A stretch of DNA of 64,000 nucleotides, from contig NZ_RHOM01000003.1 in NCBI RefSeq assembly GCF_003946515.1, forward strand, positions 62,001 to 126,000. The letters are read 5' to 3'. This document shows positions 25,204 to 34,469 of the stretch, piece by piece. Source of the DNA: Companilactobacillus zhongbaensis (GTDB taxonomy: Bacteria > Bacillota > Bacilli > Lactobacillales > Lactobacillaceae). Below the pieces are notes generated by a model. It saw only the letters and a list, made by a program, of their open reading frames with translations, was not told the origin of the DNA and did no database searches. A program made the position numbers and the translations under genes. Every line of letters starts with the position of its first letter. The first letter of the stretch is position 1.

Positions 25204-26730
25204 TTATTTAGTTTGCGAAACTTTTTTTGCGGCAGAAGCTTGATCCATGATCTCGAGAATTTTATCGACATCAACATTTTCAACAAATTCTGCAGTTAGT
25301 TTATCATATTGGGTATTTTTAAAATCTTTTAATGAGCCGATGACGTTTTTCAGTGGACCTAGTCCTTTATAGCTGCGGATTTCATTCAAATATTTTCTCG
25401 TCCATTCCGGATTATCGAAAATTCCGTGTAAGTAGGTACCAGAAACTTTGTGATCGAAATTAACGGCGCCGTCAAAATGGTCGGCGGGTTCGCCATTGGT
25501 TTGAACTATGTGAGCGAAAGGTTTAACATCGTCATCCGAAACCGTCTTCCCCATGTGGATCTCATAACCTTCGACCTCGAGCTTACCAATGGTTGCCTTC
25601 GATTGATTGGTCGTCTTCTGGTCTTGATAATAAGTTGTAACGTTCAATAAATTCAAACCGTCTTCTTCAGATATTTTGGACTCAACGGCATCATTATCGA
25701 TCAACTTTTTGCCTAACATTTGGTAGCCACCGCAAACACCAAAAATAAAAGTCCCTCGCATGTATAAGGATTCAATGGCAGCGTCAAATTTATGTTCTTT
25801 TAAATATTTTAAGTCTTCACTAGTACTCTTAGTTCCCGGAATGATTACTAGATCAGGCGTTCCTAATTCGTTCGGGTCTGTTGCATACCGAACAGATACA
25901 TCTGGATGCATTGCTAAACTATTGAAGTCGGTAAAGTTGGCGATGTTTGGTAGTACTACCACCACCACATCCAAGTCTTTGGAAACGTCCATGACCTTAT
26001 TCTTTCTATTTAAAGCCACGGAATCCTCGTCATCGATCTTGACGTCAGTATAAGGCATGACCCCTAAAACCGGTACACCAGTCAATGCTTCGATCATATC
26101 AACACCACTTTCGAGCATTGATTTATCACCACGGAATTTGTTGATGATGACACCTTTGATCCGGTCTTGATGTTTTTGTGGTAACAACTTGATCGTTCCG
26201 TAAATTGAAGCAAAGACTCCACCCTTGTCGATGTCAGCCACTAAAATAACTGGTGCGTCAGCAATATCAGCCATCCCCATGTTGACGAAATCTCGATCCA
26301 GTAAGTTGATTTCAGCAGGACTACCAGCACCTTCCAAAACAACATCGTCATAGTCAGCCGTCAATTCTTGATAAATGTGGGTAACTTCATGTCGCAACTT
26401 AGTCTTGAGATCTTGATACTGCAAAGTACTCATATCTCCCAAGTCCTTCCCGTTGACGACGACTTGTGTATCGCTATTAGTCGAAGCCTTTAACAAGACC
26501 GGATTCATTTTGACATCAGGCATAATCCCAGCTGCTTCAGCTTGAAAAACTTGAGCGCGTCCCATTTCTTGTCCGTTGGCGGTAATATATGAATTTAATG
26601 CCATATTTTGAGATTTAAATGGAACTACTCGTTCGCCTTTTTGCAAAAAATAGCGACAAAGTGCTGCCGCCATCCAGCTTTTTCCTGAATCTGATGCCGT
26701 TCCTTGAAACATGATCGATCTTGCAGTCAT
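25204..26730 (-). CDS. cobQ: Cobyric acid synthase
   Basis: A 508-residue glutamine-dependent amidase that adds four amide groups to adenosyl-cobyrinate a,c-diamide. The dethiobiotin-synthetase-like N-terminus has the P-loop FQGTASDSGKSW (residues 8-19). The class I glutaminase half has its nucleophile in FGVCGGYQMLG and a late THG-like YLHGIFDNP. The ATG at 26730 follows GGAGG; an upstream TTG frame is ignored. The upstream supply of its substrate (CbiA and earlier enzymes) is not in this window. Confidence 0.94.
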   Translation of the reverse strand: MTARSIMFQGTASDSGKSWMAAALCRYFLQKGERVVPFKSQNMALNSYITANGQEMGRAQVFQAEAAGIMPDVKMNPVLLKASTNSDTQVVVNGKDLGDMSTLQYQDLKTKLRHEVTHIYQELTADYDDVVLEGAGSPAEINLLDRDFVNMGMADIADAPVILVADIDKGGVFASIYGTIKLLPQKHQDRIKGVIINKFRGDKSMLESGVDMIEALTGVPVLGVMPYTDVKIDDEDSVALNRKNKVMDVSKDLDVVVVVLPNIANFTDFNSLAMHPDVSVRYATDPNELGTPDLVIIPGTKSTSEDLKYLKEHKFDAAIESLYMRGTFIFGVCGGYQMLGKKLIDNDAVESKISEEDGLNLLNVTTYYQDQKTTNQSKATIGKLEVEGYEIHMGKTVSDDDVKPFAHIVQTNGEPADHFDGAVNFDHKVSGTYLHGIFDNPEWTRKYLNEIRSYKGLGPLKNVIGSLKDFKNTQYDKLTAEFVENVDVDKILEIMDQASAAKKVSQTK

Positions 26731-26760
26731 ATTACTCCTCCGTCTAAAAAACCGCTTCAA

Positions 26761-27429
26761 CTATTGATGACAAATCGCCAGTGAAACTTTCTTACTATTA
26801 AATTGTGGTATGAAAACGACTTGTCCACTAGCCAAATTAGCCGCCGAAGATGCAATATTACCAACACCTGTAGCCTGTTTTAAATCAGGTGAGGATTGGT
26901 AATTAATATCGGTCGTAGCTAACTGTTCTTTACTAAAGAAATTAGTCTTAGCTTGCAGTGTTTCAGCCAAGTACTGAATGTTAGCTTGATCTTGATTCAA
27001 GTCGATCGAAGCAAGTGACTCGATCGATCCCCAAGATAAGTGGTTGATGCTCATAAACAAGACAAAAGCTGTCTGCACTTCTTCATAAGAAACGTCAGCT
27101 GGACAACTGATCCCGAGCACACTTCTCTTCGGTACGACGTGGATCAACTTATCACAACCGTCAAAATCAGTCCGATCGGAGACAACCACTGTTGGGATTG
27201 GTCCATCACCAGTGACATCATCTTTAGTAATTCTGGTGAAGCCTGTTAAATTGAGTTGATCATCAAAATAGTAATCTTCCACAAACAGTTTGACTGGGAG
27301 CTTTTGTTCCAATCGTCGTTCAACTAATTCAGCATTAGCAGACAAATTAGGACACCAGGCCGTCAAATCTGTTAATAAATTACGAAATATTGTCGATTTT
27401 TGAGTATTACTATTGTTCATTGATAACAT
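26761..27429 (-). CDS. CbiG C-terminal-like protein (orphan)
   Basis: A 222-residue protein. The C-terminal ~130 residues match the CbiG/CobE C-terminal domain: VLGISCPADVSYEEVQTAF stands where the family has GIGC+, followed by LASIDLNQDQANIQYLAETLQ, FFSKEQL, the TGVGNIASSAANLASG segment and a final VSLAICHQ. Full CbiG (cobalt-precorrin-5A hydrolase) is ~340 residues. Here the N-terminal part is short, and ring-contraction partners such as CbiH and CbiF are absent from the island. It may be a leftover, or may have a repurposed corrinoid-binding or hydrolase role. Start with GGGGGAG six bases upstream. Confidence 0.75.
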   Translation of the reverse strand: MLSMNNSNTQKSTIFRNLLTDLTAWCPNLSANAELVERRLEQKLPVKLFVEDYYFDDQLNLTGFTRITKDDVTGDGPIPTVVVSDRTDFDGCDKLIHVVPKRSVLGISCPADVSYEEVQTAFVLFMSINHLSWGSIESLASIDLNQDQANIQYLAETLQAKTNFFSKEQLATTDINYQSSPDLKQATGVGNIASSAANLASGQVVFIPQFNSKKVSLAICHQ

Positions 27430-27441
27430 ATCGATCTCCCC

Positions 27442-28416
27442 CTATGAAGGATTCCCCATAAAAAATAATATTGCCCAGCGGATCAAGCCAAATGAGATCA
27501 ATCCACTAAAAGATGTTACGTATAAAACTTGAATCGTTTTAAAAATATCTTGATTCGTAGCAATTTTTTCAGTCGCTAAACCAATGAAAGGTTTATTGAC
27601 GACTTTGCCAAAGTAGTAATGTGGCCCACCCAACTGCAAATCGAGCGCACCAGCAATGACCGATTCTGGATAAGCGCTGTTAGGACTCTTGTGTTTGAGA
27701 TGATCCCGCAAACCTACTTTGACCGCATTTCGATGATCTAAACGTAAAATAAAACTAGTTATGATCATCAAAACCCAGGTCAATCGAGCAGGAATAAAAC
27801 CAAAGGCATCATCCATCAAGGCTGAAGTCTTCCCGAGATCAGCAAAACGCTGATTTTGGTAACCGACCATTGAATCCAAAGTATTGACGGCTTTGTAAAC
27901 CATTCCTAAAACTGGACCACCGATCATCAAGAAAAATAACGGTGCAATCACCCCGTCATTAATATTTTCGGCAATCGTTTCAATAGTAGCCTTGGTGATC
28001 TCGTCTTCATTTAATTCATTAGTATCTCGACCAACGATCATCGACAACTGTTTTCTAGCCAAAACTAAGTCGCCTTTTTGCAGCGACTTCATGATCTTGT
28101 GAGCTTCGGTCGCTAAGCCTTTGATGGAAATGGTGGTATAAGCTAGATAAGTTCCAATTACTAAATACAACCAGTGATAAAAATCAGCCACGTACAAGAT
28201 GGCTGCTGAAATTAAGGCAGTTGTCAAAATTACTCCGAACCACATTAAAGTTCCGAGTAAAATTTTTTGCCTGGCAGAACGACTTTTTCGTTCAATTTGT
28301 TTGACCGACCAACTAATGACTTTGCCGATCAATTTGACTGGATGAGGCCAACTGTGTGGGTCACCGATCAACAAATCTAAAATAAAACCAATGGCTATCA
28401 TAAATAAAATATCCAT
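27442..28416 (-). CDS. cbiB: Adenosylcobinamide-phosphate synthase
   Basis: A 324-residue membrane protein that attaches (R)-1-amino-2-propanol phosphate to adenosylcobyric acid. Family markers are LDLLIGDPHSWPHPVKLIGK near the N-terminus, NDGVIAPLFFLMIGGP (around residue 155) and VNTLDSMVGYQNQRF. It has four to five hydrophobic segments. The partner CobD, which makes the aminopropanol phosphate, is encoded immediately upstream. Confidence 0.94.
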   Translation of the reverse strand: MDILFMIAIGFILDLLIGDPHSWPHPVKLIGKVISWSVKQIERKSRSARQKILLGTLMWFGVILTTALISAAILYVADFYHWLYLVIGTYLAYTTISIKGLATEAHKIMKSLQKGDLVLARKQLSMIVGRDTNELNEDEITKATIETIAENINDGVIAPLFFLMIGGPVLGMVYKAVNTLDSMVGYQNQRFADLGKTSALMDDAFGFIPARLTWVLMIITSFILRLDHRNAVKVGLRDHLKHKSPNSAYPESVIAGALDLQLGGPHYYFGKVVNKPFIGLATEKIATNQDIFKTIQVLYVTSFSGLISFGLIRWAILFFMGNPS

Positions 28417-28418
28417 GA

Positions 28419-29492
28419 TCAGTTCTCAACTCCGCAGACTTTTTCTAAAGCCTCAATCAGCTGCACGTTTTCCGAATGTGACTTAACTGCGATACGATAA
28501 TATCCTGTCGTCAACCCATGATAATTGTCACAGTTACGGATCAATATATCTCGTTGCAGCAATTCATCATACAAATTAATTTCTGGACATGACAATAAGT
28601 AATAATTAACTGCTGAAGGATACATTTTAATTGGTTTAAGCGATGCTAAATTTTTTTCTAAATAAGCCTTTTCAGCTGCTAACCAAGTAAAAGTTGCCTG
28701 AGAAAAATCTGGATCAGCCAAAACATCAGTCGTGATCCCTGCAGCAAAAGCATTGACCGACCAAGGTTCACAATTTTCCATCAAGGTATTAACGAATTGA
28801 TGGTTGGGAAACAAGGCCATTCCCAAGCGCAGACCTGGGATCGCATAAAACTTCGTCAATGATTTGATGATGACTACGGAGTCATCGTCTTGTAATTCTT
28901 GAACGAACGAAAAATTACGCTGATCATCCAAAAAGTCGATAAAGGCCTCGTCGATGATCAGCCAGATGCCATGATGGTTGCAATAGTTGGCCAATTGGCG
29001 CAGTTGATATTTATTCAATAAATCACCGGTTGGATTATTCGGGTTGGCTAGACAAATACAATCGATTGACTGGTGGTCTTTTAAATAGGAAATAAAATCA
29101 TTGATTTCTAATTTAAAGTCATTACTTTCAGCCAAATGATACCGATCGATCTGCGAACCATTTTTCAAAAAGGCTCGTTCGTATTCCGCAAAACTAGGTG
29201 CCAAGAGTAAAGCATTTTTCGCTTCGATCGTTTCAATGACGTTGAAGATCAATTCAACTGAGCCATTGCCGACCCAAATTTTTTGCGGATCATACTGATA
29301 GTATTCTCCTAAATTTTCGCGCAGAGCACGATAAGTTACGTCTGGATAATAAATCAAATCACTGATCGACTTTTTCAAATTAGCAATTAATTTATTAGGC
29401 ATCCCCAAGGGATTAATGTTGGCACTAAAATCGAGGATCTGGCGCTGTCCTGCAAGCTGACGACCGTAACCTCCATGATTAAAGTTTGGCAT
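28419..29492 (-). CDS. cobD: L-threonine-O-3-phosphate decarboxylase
   Basis: A 357-residue fold-type I PLP enzyme of the HisC/CobD branch. It opens NFNHGGYGRQ, typical of CobD, has ANPNNPTGDLL (around residue 150), a DEAFIDF aspartate, and the PLP lysine in KSLTKFYAIPGLRLG (around residue 220). It decarboxylates threonine phosphate to aminopropanol phosphate for CbiB. The threonine kinase PduX that normally supplies its substrate is not in the window. Its start follows the cblT stop directly. Confidence 0.9.
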   Translation of the reverse strand: MPNFNHGGYGRQLAGQRQILDFSANINPLGMPNKLIANLKKSISDLIYYPDVTYRALRENLGEYYQYDPQKIWVGNGSVELIFNVIETIEAKNALLLAPSFAEYERAFLKNGSQIDRYHLAESNDFKLEINDFISYLKDHQSIDCICLANPNNPTGDLLNKYQLRQLANYCNHHGIWLIIDEAFIDFLDDQRNFSFVQELQDDDSVVIIKSLTKFYAIPGLRLGMALFPNHQFVNTLMENCEPWSVNAFAAGITTDVLADPDFSQATFTWLAAEKAYLEKNLASLKPIKMYPSAVNYYLLSCPEINLYDELLQRDILIRNCDNYHGLTTGYYRIAVKSHSENVQLIEALEKVCGVEN

Positions 29493-30008
29493 TTATTTAT
29501 CCTCGTTCACAAAATTTTTCAAAAGCTTAGGGAATCGTTTCCTGAGCAAAATATAAACGACTTCAGCCAGGATAATGTTGATAATTGCCGCAATTGTCAA
29601 TTGGAAAAAGTAAGCATAAACTAATTGCTTCAAAATTGGATAGAGCAACAATAGTTCTAAGGGCACGTTCAAAATGTAAGCTACGATATCTGAAACGATA
29701 ATGTAACCCCACTTTAAGCTACGTTTACCTCTTCTGATAGTGGCGAAAACAATCATCGTGATCATCATGCAAAGTCCGATAATCAAATGAACTGGCAATG
29801 TAAGTGGAAAACCAGAAAGCAACGCTGAAACTAAGTGGCCGAATAAGCCGATGAAAGCTCCAGCTACTGGTCCTAGTGCTAAAGCACCGAAGAAAGCTGG
29901 GAATGAGTCTAAAGCGACCGAACCCATGATCTTGATGTTCGCTCCCACGATACACAGTGCTAATAAAATAGCTGTTAAAGTCATTTTTTTAATATTATTG
30001 TTGTTCAT
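29493..30008 (-). CDS. cblT: Alpha-ribazole transporter (ECF S-component-like)
   Basis: A 171-residue protein with five to six membrane segments (LTAILLALCIVGANI, then FPAFFGALALGPVAGAFIGLFGHLVSALL). The pattern is that of ECF substrate-binding S components and of the CblT alpha-ribazole transporters that accompany the kinase CblS in Firmicutes. CblS is encoded in the same operon, which supports lower-ligand uptake. It could instead serve another vitamin precursor. Confidence 0.8.
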   Translation of the reverse strand: MNNNNIKKMTLTAILLALCIVGANIKIMGSVALDSFPAFFGALALGPVAGAFIGLFGHLVSALLSGFPLTLPVHLIIGLCMMITMIVFATIRRGKRSLKWGYIIVSDIVAYILNVPLELLLLYPILKQLVYAYFFQLTIAAIINIILAEVVYILLRKRFPKLLKNFVNEDK

Positions 30009-30028
30009 TAGTTATCCCCATTTACTAA

Positions 30029-30808
30029 TTAATAAGTTTGAATCTTGCGAATATCGCGATAAGTTTGTTGGTTAGCTACCATGATATGGTTGACCTTTTG
30101 TAAGTTGATGTCATTACCAGAAACGTTACTAATGCGATAGCCTAGGGCTTGGACAAGGACGTTACCAGCAGCAATGTCCCATGGATTCAAAGTTGCTAAG
30201 TAGGCAATATGCTTGCCAGTAATGACTTCAACGAATTCCAATCCGGCTGAACCAATAACTCTGATCCCAGCACTGTTTTTGGCGATGCGGATCTCTTCAA
30301 ACGAATTGCGCAAAAATTGACGCCAAGAAACGCCAACTAAACCTTCCTTGAGTGGCTGTTCAACGGCCTTATGCAGTTTTTCTTGATTGCAGTAAACACC
30401 AGTTTCCATGCCACCCCAGTACAATTCGTTATTCATAACATCCATAATACCGGCACACAATGGTTCCCCATCATAATAAGCGCCGATCATGATGGCAAAA
30501 CAGTCATGTTTTTTGACTAAGTTAAGCGTGCCATCAATTGGATCAACGAAAAAAACTAGTCCCGAATTGATCTGGCCATAGTTTTTCTCAGGCTTTTCTT
30601 CACCAATTATCAAAGCATCGGGATAAGCTTGTTGAATGTCTCGATCAAGCATCTTCTCAACTTCATCATCGATACTAGTTACGAGATCATACTCCCCTGA
30701 TTTGGTACGAATATCATTGATCGAATTCAAATGCCCGTGGACGTACTTATTCGCCGACAAGATCCACGATGTTAAATTGTCTAAAACTTCAGTCTCTGCC
30801 GGTTTCAT
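30029..30808 (-). CDS. Inositol monophosphatase family phosphatase
   Basis: A 259-residue Mg-dependent phosphatase. Metal-binding motifs are visible: GEE (around residue 70), FVDPIDGTLNLV (residues ~87-98, the DPxDGT motif), and NPWDIAAGNVL (the WD motif). It overlaps the end of pduV by 20 bp and precedes cblT, so it belongs to the corrinoid operon. IMPase-type enzymes are not a standard part of cobalamin assembly. Possible roles are dephosphorylating a lower-ligand or nucleotide intermediate, or sugar phosphates; this is inference from position. Confidence 0.85.
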   Translation of the reverse strand: MKPAETEVLDNLTSWILSANKYVHGHLNSINDIRTKSGEYDLVTSIDDEVEKMLDRDIQQAYPDALIIGEEKPEKNYGQINSGLVFFVDPIDGTLNLVKKHDCFAIMIGAYYDGEPLCAGIMDVMNNELYWGGMETGVYCNQEKLHKAVEQPLKEGLVGVSWRQFLRNSFEEIRIAKNSAGIRVIGSAGLEFVEVITGKHIAYLATLNPWDIAAGNVLVQALGYRISNVSGNDINLQKVNHIMVANQQTYRDIRKIQTY

Positions 30809-31262
30809 TTTTAACGACGTCCTCCTTTAAATAGTCGATCAACTCACCAATCTGGTTTTCTGGTGATGGATCTTCAATGTTAGAAATGTAATAAATTTTC
30901 GTAGCACCCGCTAAAATCAGCTGTTCTTTAGCAAACTCCAAGTCATCATCATTGCGAGCCAAATCGATCTTAGTTACGACTCCGATGGCAGGCTTTAAAA
31001 ACATCCTAGCGAATCCTGGTGAATAAATTTGGCGCCGATCAGCGACACTTTGCATCATCACGACCACGTCTGAAGCATTGGCGGTAACGTTTAAAGCGGA
31101 ATACATTCGACGGTGTTCGGTGAATTCTCCCGGTGAATCGATCAAATTATTGAAAAATTCGATAGCTTGAGTCTTGTCGTAATTTTGCTTTTCATGCAAC
31201 ATAACTTGCTTGAAAGTCGTCTTACCACAACCGACAGCACCGACTAAAAAAGCTTTTTTCAT
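30789..31262 (-). CDS. pduV: PduV/EutP family small GTPase-like protein
   Basis: A 157-residue Ras-like protein. The P-loop is AFLVGAVGCGKTTFKQ, IDSPGEF stands for the switch II DxxG, and VTKIDLA for the NKxD motif. PduV is known to associate with the outside of Pdu microcompartments and influence their movement; EutP is an acetate-kinase-like relative. The start at 31262 (MKKAFLV) has GGAG upstream. Unusually it lies with the transporter genes, away from the shell genes. Confidence 0.9.
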   Translation of the reverse strand: MKKAFLVGAVGCGKTTFKQVMLHEKQNYDKTQAIEFFNNLIDSPGEFTEHRRMYSALNVTANASDVVVMMQSVADRRQIYSPGFARMFLKPAIGVVTKIDLARNDDDLEFAKEQLILAGATKIYYISNIEDPSPENQIGELIDYLKEDVVKNETGRD

Positions 31263-31276
31263 GTGGATTACTCCAA

Positions 31277-31957
31277 TCATTCTAATTGATCGTTAAATAG
31301 ATCATATTTAACTTTGTATCTTTGGAAGATTTTGATCCACGCTTTTCCTAGTAAAAATATTAACACAGCGGTAAAGGCCGCATGAGTGAAGTCAAAAGGA
31401 ACACTGGCGACAATGGCGGCAATAGTACTCTTCATTGTGATTGGCTTAACGAAACCTAAGATAAAGTAAATATCCATGATCCAACCGTATAAGAAGCCTG
31501 TCGCAAATCCCCAAATGGTCAACAACCAAATGCGGACTTTTTTGTCTGACATCAAGCCGGAAATGATTCCTACAACGCCTAGAGCAAACATTTGCCATGG
31601 TGTCCAAGCACCTTGACCGAAATACATATTTGAAGCTAAAGCAATGATCGTCCCCATTAAAAAGCCGGTTTCAGGTCCACTGACGATAGCACCGAGGATC
31701 AAAATAAATAGTTCCGGTTTTAATGAAGAAAAGGCGGCTAAAGCAATTCGTCCTGCGACCGCTAAAGCACAAATAATAGCGATAAATACAACTTCTCGTG
31801 AATTTTTTTGAGAGTGATCAAATCTCCAAAAGTAAACTCCCATAGTCACGAATAAAAATACAAATGATAGTAATAAATAATTCTTGCTTCCTAATGCATC
31901 GAGCAATACTAAAATCACGATCGATGCGACTAATAATAACCATAATCTACGATTCAT
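31277..31957 (-). CDS. ECF transporter S component (CbrT-like, probable corrinoid)
   Basis: A 226-residue membrane protein with about seven hydrophobic stretches. The region from residue ~60 (FIAIICALAVAGRIALA ... LILGAIVSGPETGFLMGTIIALASNMYFGQGAWTPWQMFALG) has the S-component pattern seen in cobalamin-type ECF subunits, including the GxGxWTPWQM element. Dedicated ATPase and EcfT genes directly upstream make this a self-contained ECF importer. Vitamin B12 or cobinamide is the likely cargo given the operon. Confidence 0.82.
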   Translation of the reverse strand: MNRRLWLLLVASIVILVLLDALGSKNYLLLSFVFLFVTMGVYFWRFDHSQKNSREVVFIAIICALAVAGRIALAAFSSLKPELFILILGAIVSGPETGFLMGTIIALASNMYFGQGAWTPWQMFALGVVGIISGLMSDKKVRIWLLTIWGFATGFLYGWIMDIYFILGFVKPITMKSTIAAIVASVPFDFTHAAFTAVLIFLLGKAWIKIFQRYKVKYDLFNDQLE

Positions 31958-33587
31958 TTTTAATGATGTCCTCCCAGATCAAGGCTTTAGGGAAATAGTC
32001 CCGGCAAGCCTTGTTGATTTCCGTAGTATAAAAGTATTTGTTAGGGAAAAATTTAATTGGTGGTTCAAACTTCCCTAAATGACCATCAAACATCAAGGCG
32101 ACGTAATCGAAATATTGCGTGGAAAATAAAACGTCGTGCGTGTTTGCAATGATAGTCCCGCCATTTTGTTGATATGAAACCAATAAATTGGCGACTTTTT
32201 GCTTCATATTCGGATCTAATCCTTTAGTAGGTTCGTCGAGAAATAGCAAAGTTGGATCTTTGATCAATCCGATCACTAGTGCTAAATACTCTTGCTGACC
32301 CCCACTTATATCGTAAGGAGAAACATCTTGAATATTTTCTAATTGATAAGTGCTCAAATATTGTTGAATTAATTCATCAGTCACCTTTTGGTCAGTTTGT
32401 TGTAGCTGATAAGAAATCTCTTCTTTGACTGAATCGCCGACGAACAACAACGCCGGATTTTGCGGTAGGACAAACAATTGATCAAAAAATTCTTTGCCCA
32501 TTTTTTTGATGTTTTGACCGTTGATCGAAACGGAACCGTTAAGTGCCGACAACTGCTTAGTCAAAACTTTCAGCAGCGTCGTTTTACCAACACCGTTTGG
32601 ACCCAGAATGGCATAAGACTTCCCCTGCTCCAGTTCAAAGTTAATGTCATCCAAAATATTGGGAACGTTGAACTCAAAACGGAAGTTCAAACGTTTAACT
32701 TGAAAAATGACCTTTGAAGGCTGATCATCCTTGCCAACGTGGTCTCGATAATGCAAATACTCATATTGTTGCGAAACGATCTCGCTCAAGCGACGGTTAC
32801 TCAATGGCAATTTCAAAGTTGGAAAATTTTGGTCCAATTGTTGTTCCAAAAATAGTCGATCAGTTTGAGGAATATATGCTTGATAATCGACTTTTTCAAA
32901 CAGCTTGCGAAGTGCCTTATCCGTTGGTAGATCCATTTTGATCTGACCTGATTCGACCAAGATGATCCGATTAACGTAGTAAACCGCTTGTTCAAGTGAA
33001 TGCTCGACCAAAACTACAGTAATATTTAGATCACTATTGATCTTCTCGACCATTCGGAAAAACTTCTCCGAGGTGATAGGGTCAAGTTGTGAAGTCGGTT
33101 CATCCAATAGCAAGATCTCCGGATTCAAGATCAAGGCTGTAGCAAGATTAATGATTTGCTTTTGACCACCAGAAAGTTCTTCTTCTTTAAGATCCATCAA
33201 ATCGACGATGTCGAAGTAAGTCGCGATCTCAGCAATCTTTGAATGGATCATCTCAGGAGTTGCCCCCATATTTTCTAAAACGAAATGAAATTCATCGCGA
33301 GCAGTTTCCGTCACCATCTGGTTGTCGACAAACTGCGAGATATAGGCGACACGGTTAAAATCATTGTTGTCATCATTATTAAACAAAGTTAACTTACCTG
33401 CCGTAGCTTTACCTAAAGCTAGCTCCGGCTTCAATTGACGTAATAAGGTACTCTTTCCACTACCTGTTTCACCAATGATCAAGGCAAAATCACCTTTGTT
33501 GATCGATAAATTGATTCGATCTAACGATATCTTTGTGCTGTTGGAATATTTGAAGCTGTAGTCTTCGAAATGAATGATTTCCACCAT
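31947..33587 (-). CDS. ECF transporter ATPase with two fused ABC domains
   Basis: A 546-residue protein carrying both nucleotide-binding domains of an ECF importer. Domain 1 has Walker A GETGSGKST (around residue 40), signature LSGGQ and Walker B LLLDEPTSQ. Domain 2 has Walker A GPNGVGKTT (around residue 330), signature ISGGQ and LFLDEPTKG. Vitamin ECF systems often use two separate ATPases; the fused form is known in group I-type systems such as CbrU. It overlaps ecfS by 11 bp and the EcfT gene by 67 bp. Confidence 0.9.
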   Translation of the reverse strand: MVEIIHFEDYSFKYSNSTKISLDRINLSINKGDFALIIGETGSGKSTLLRQLKPELALGKATAGKLTLFNNDDNNDFNRVAYISQFVDNQMVTETARDEFHFVLENMGATPEMIHSKIAEIATYFDIVDLMDLKEEELSGGQKQIINLATALILNPEILLLDEPTSQLDPITSEKFFRMVEKINSDLNITVVLVEHSLEQAVYYVNRIILVESGQIKMDLPTDKALRKLFEKVDYQAYIPQTDRLFLEQQLDQNFPTLKLPLSNRRLSEIVSQQYEYLHYRDHVGKDDQPSKVIFQVKRLNFRFEFNVPNILDDINFELEQGKSYAILGPNGVGKTTLLKVLTKQLSALNGSVSINGQNIKKMGKEFFDQLFVLPQNPALLFVGDSVKEEISYQLQQTDQKVTDELIQQYLSTYQLENIQDVSPYDISGGQQEYLALVIGLIKDPTLLFLDEPTKGLDPNMKQKVANLLVSYQQNGGTIIANTHDVLFSTQYFDYVALMFDGHLGKFEPPIKFFPNKYFYTTEINKACRDYFPKALIWEDIIKNES

Positions 33588-34453
33588 AAGTAATGAAACT
33601 CTCCTATCAGTATTGGATAAATAATTGCAATGAAATTAAGGAAGATAATGATCCCGATCAACCAAGTAAACCGGAAGTCAACGTTTCCCGATCCGAAATT
33701 AACTTGGCCGATCCCCTTAGTAAGCATAACTAAATTAAAAATAATTGAAATAGTCAAAAATGACCGCATTATGTAGTCGCTTACTTTGTTGGTCTCATGC
33801 ACAAAACTTTGTCTTCTTTGATTGTACCCTTTACTGATAAGTGAGTCAGACATGTTCATGAAATTAGAAATCGACTTGTTTAAGACAATTTCGTTCAAAT
33901 GCATCGTCTGCTTGATTCGATTAATTCGGCCCTTATCCCTTGTCGGACTTGAGTTTCTGAACTTGTACAACTGACGAACATCATTAAAAATATCGATGAT
34001 TTTAGGGATAAATTTGACCGTCAGCACGAAAATAATGGCTATACTTTTGAAAACATTGGACAAGATTTCGAAAATCAATTTTGTGTGCGTCAAGGCATCG
34101 TAAATGTAAAATGACCACAAAATGTTCAAAAACGAGATTCCCAAAATAAATCCATTCGTCAGTGACTGAGTTGAGATCGTAACAAATGGGATTTTCAATA
34201 AAACATCCGCCCCATTTTGATTGATAACTAAGTTGAAAAGCAACGTCAACAAGAAAATCAGTCCCGAAGCCTTTAAAAAACTAACAAATTTCTTTCGTCT
34301 GACTAACCAACTCGTAGTTATTAGACAAATAAAAATGTCAATCGTGATATATGGATTATTGAAGATCAACGAAATAAAGATAACATTCGCTAAATACATC
34401 AATAAGGTTAAATTATTTACGCTGAGCGTAAAATTCTTGATCAGTTTATGCAT
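33521..34453 (-). CDS. ECF transporter transmembrane component (EcfT)
   Basis: A 310-residue membrane protein with five to six segments and a long cytosolic helical region containing MSDSLISKGYNQRRQSF, the place where EcfT proteins carry their two short Ala-Arg-Gly-type coupling motifs. It is the first gene behind the terminator at 34470-34506. The C-terminal 22 codons overlap the ATPase start, which is more than usual. The ribosome site AAGGGG is 13 bases from the ATG, with a four-codon mini-ORF (ATG at 34460) between. Confidence 0.82.
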   Translation of the reverse strand: MHKLIKNFTLSVNNLTLLMYLANVIFISLIFNNPYITIDIFICLITTSWLVRRKKFVSFLKASGLIFLLTLLFNLVINQNGADVLLKIPFVTISTQSLTNGFILGISFLNILWSFYIYDALTHTKLIFEILSNVFKSIAIIFVLTVKFIPKIIDIFNDVRQLYKFRNSSPTRDKGRINRIKQTMHLNEIVLNKSISNFMNMSDSLISKGYNQRRQSFVHETNKVSDYIMRSFLTISIIFNLVMLTKGIGQVNFGSGNVDFRFTWLIGIIIFLNFIAIIYPILIGEFHYLWWKSFISKTTASNIPTAQRYR

Positions 34454-34469
34454 TAGGCATAATTCCCCT

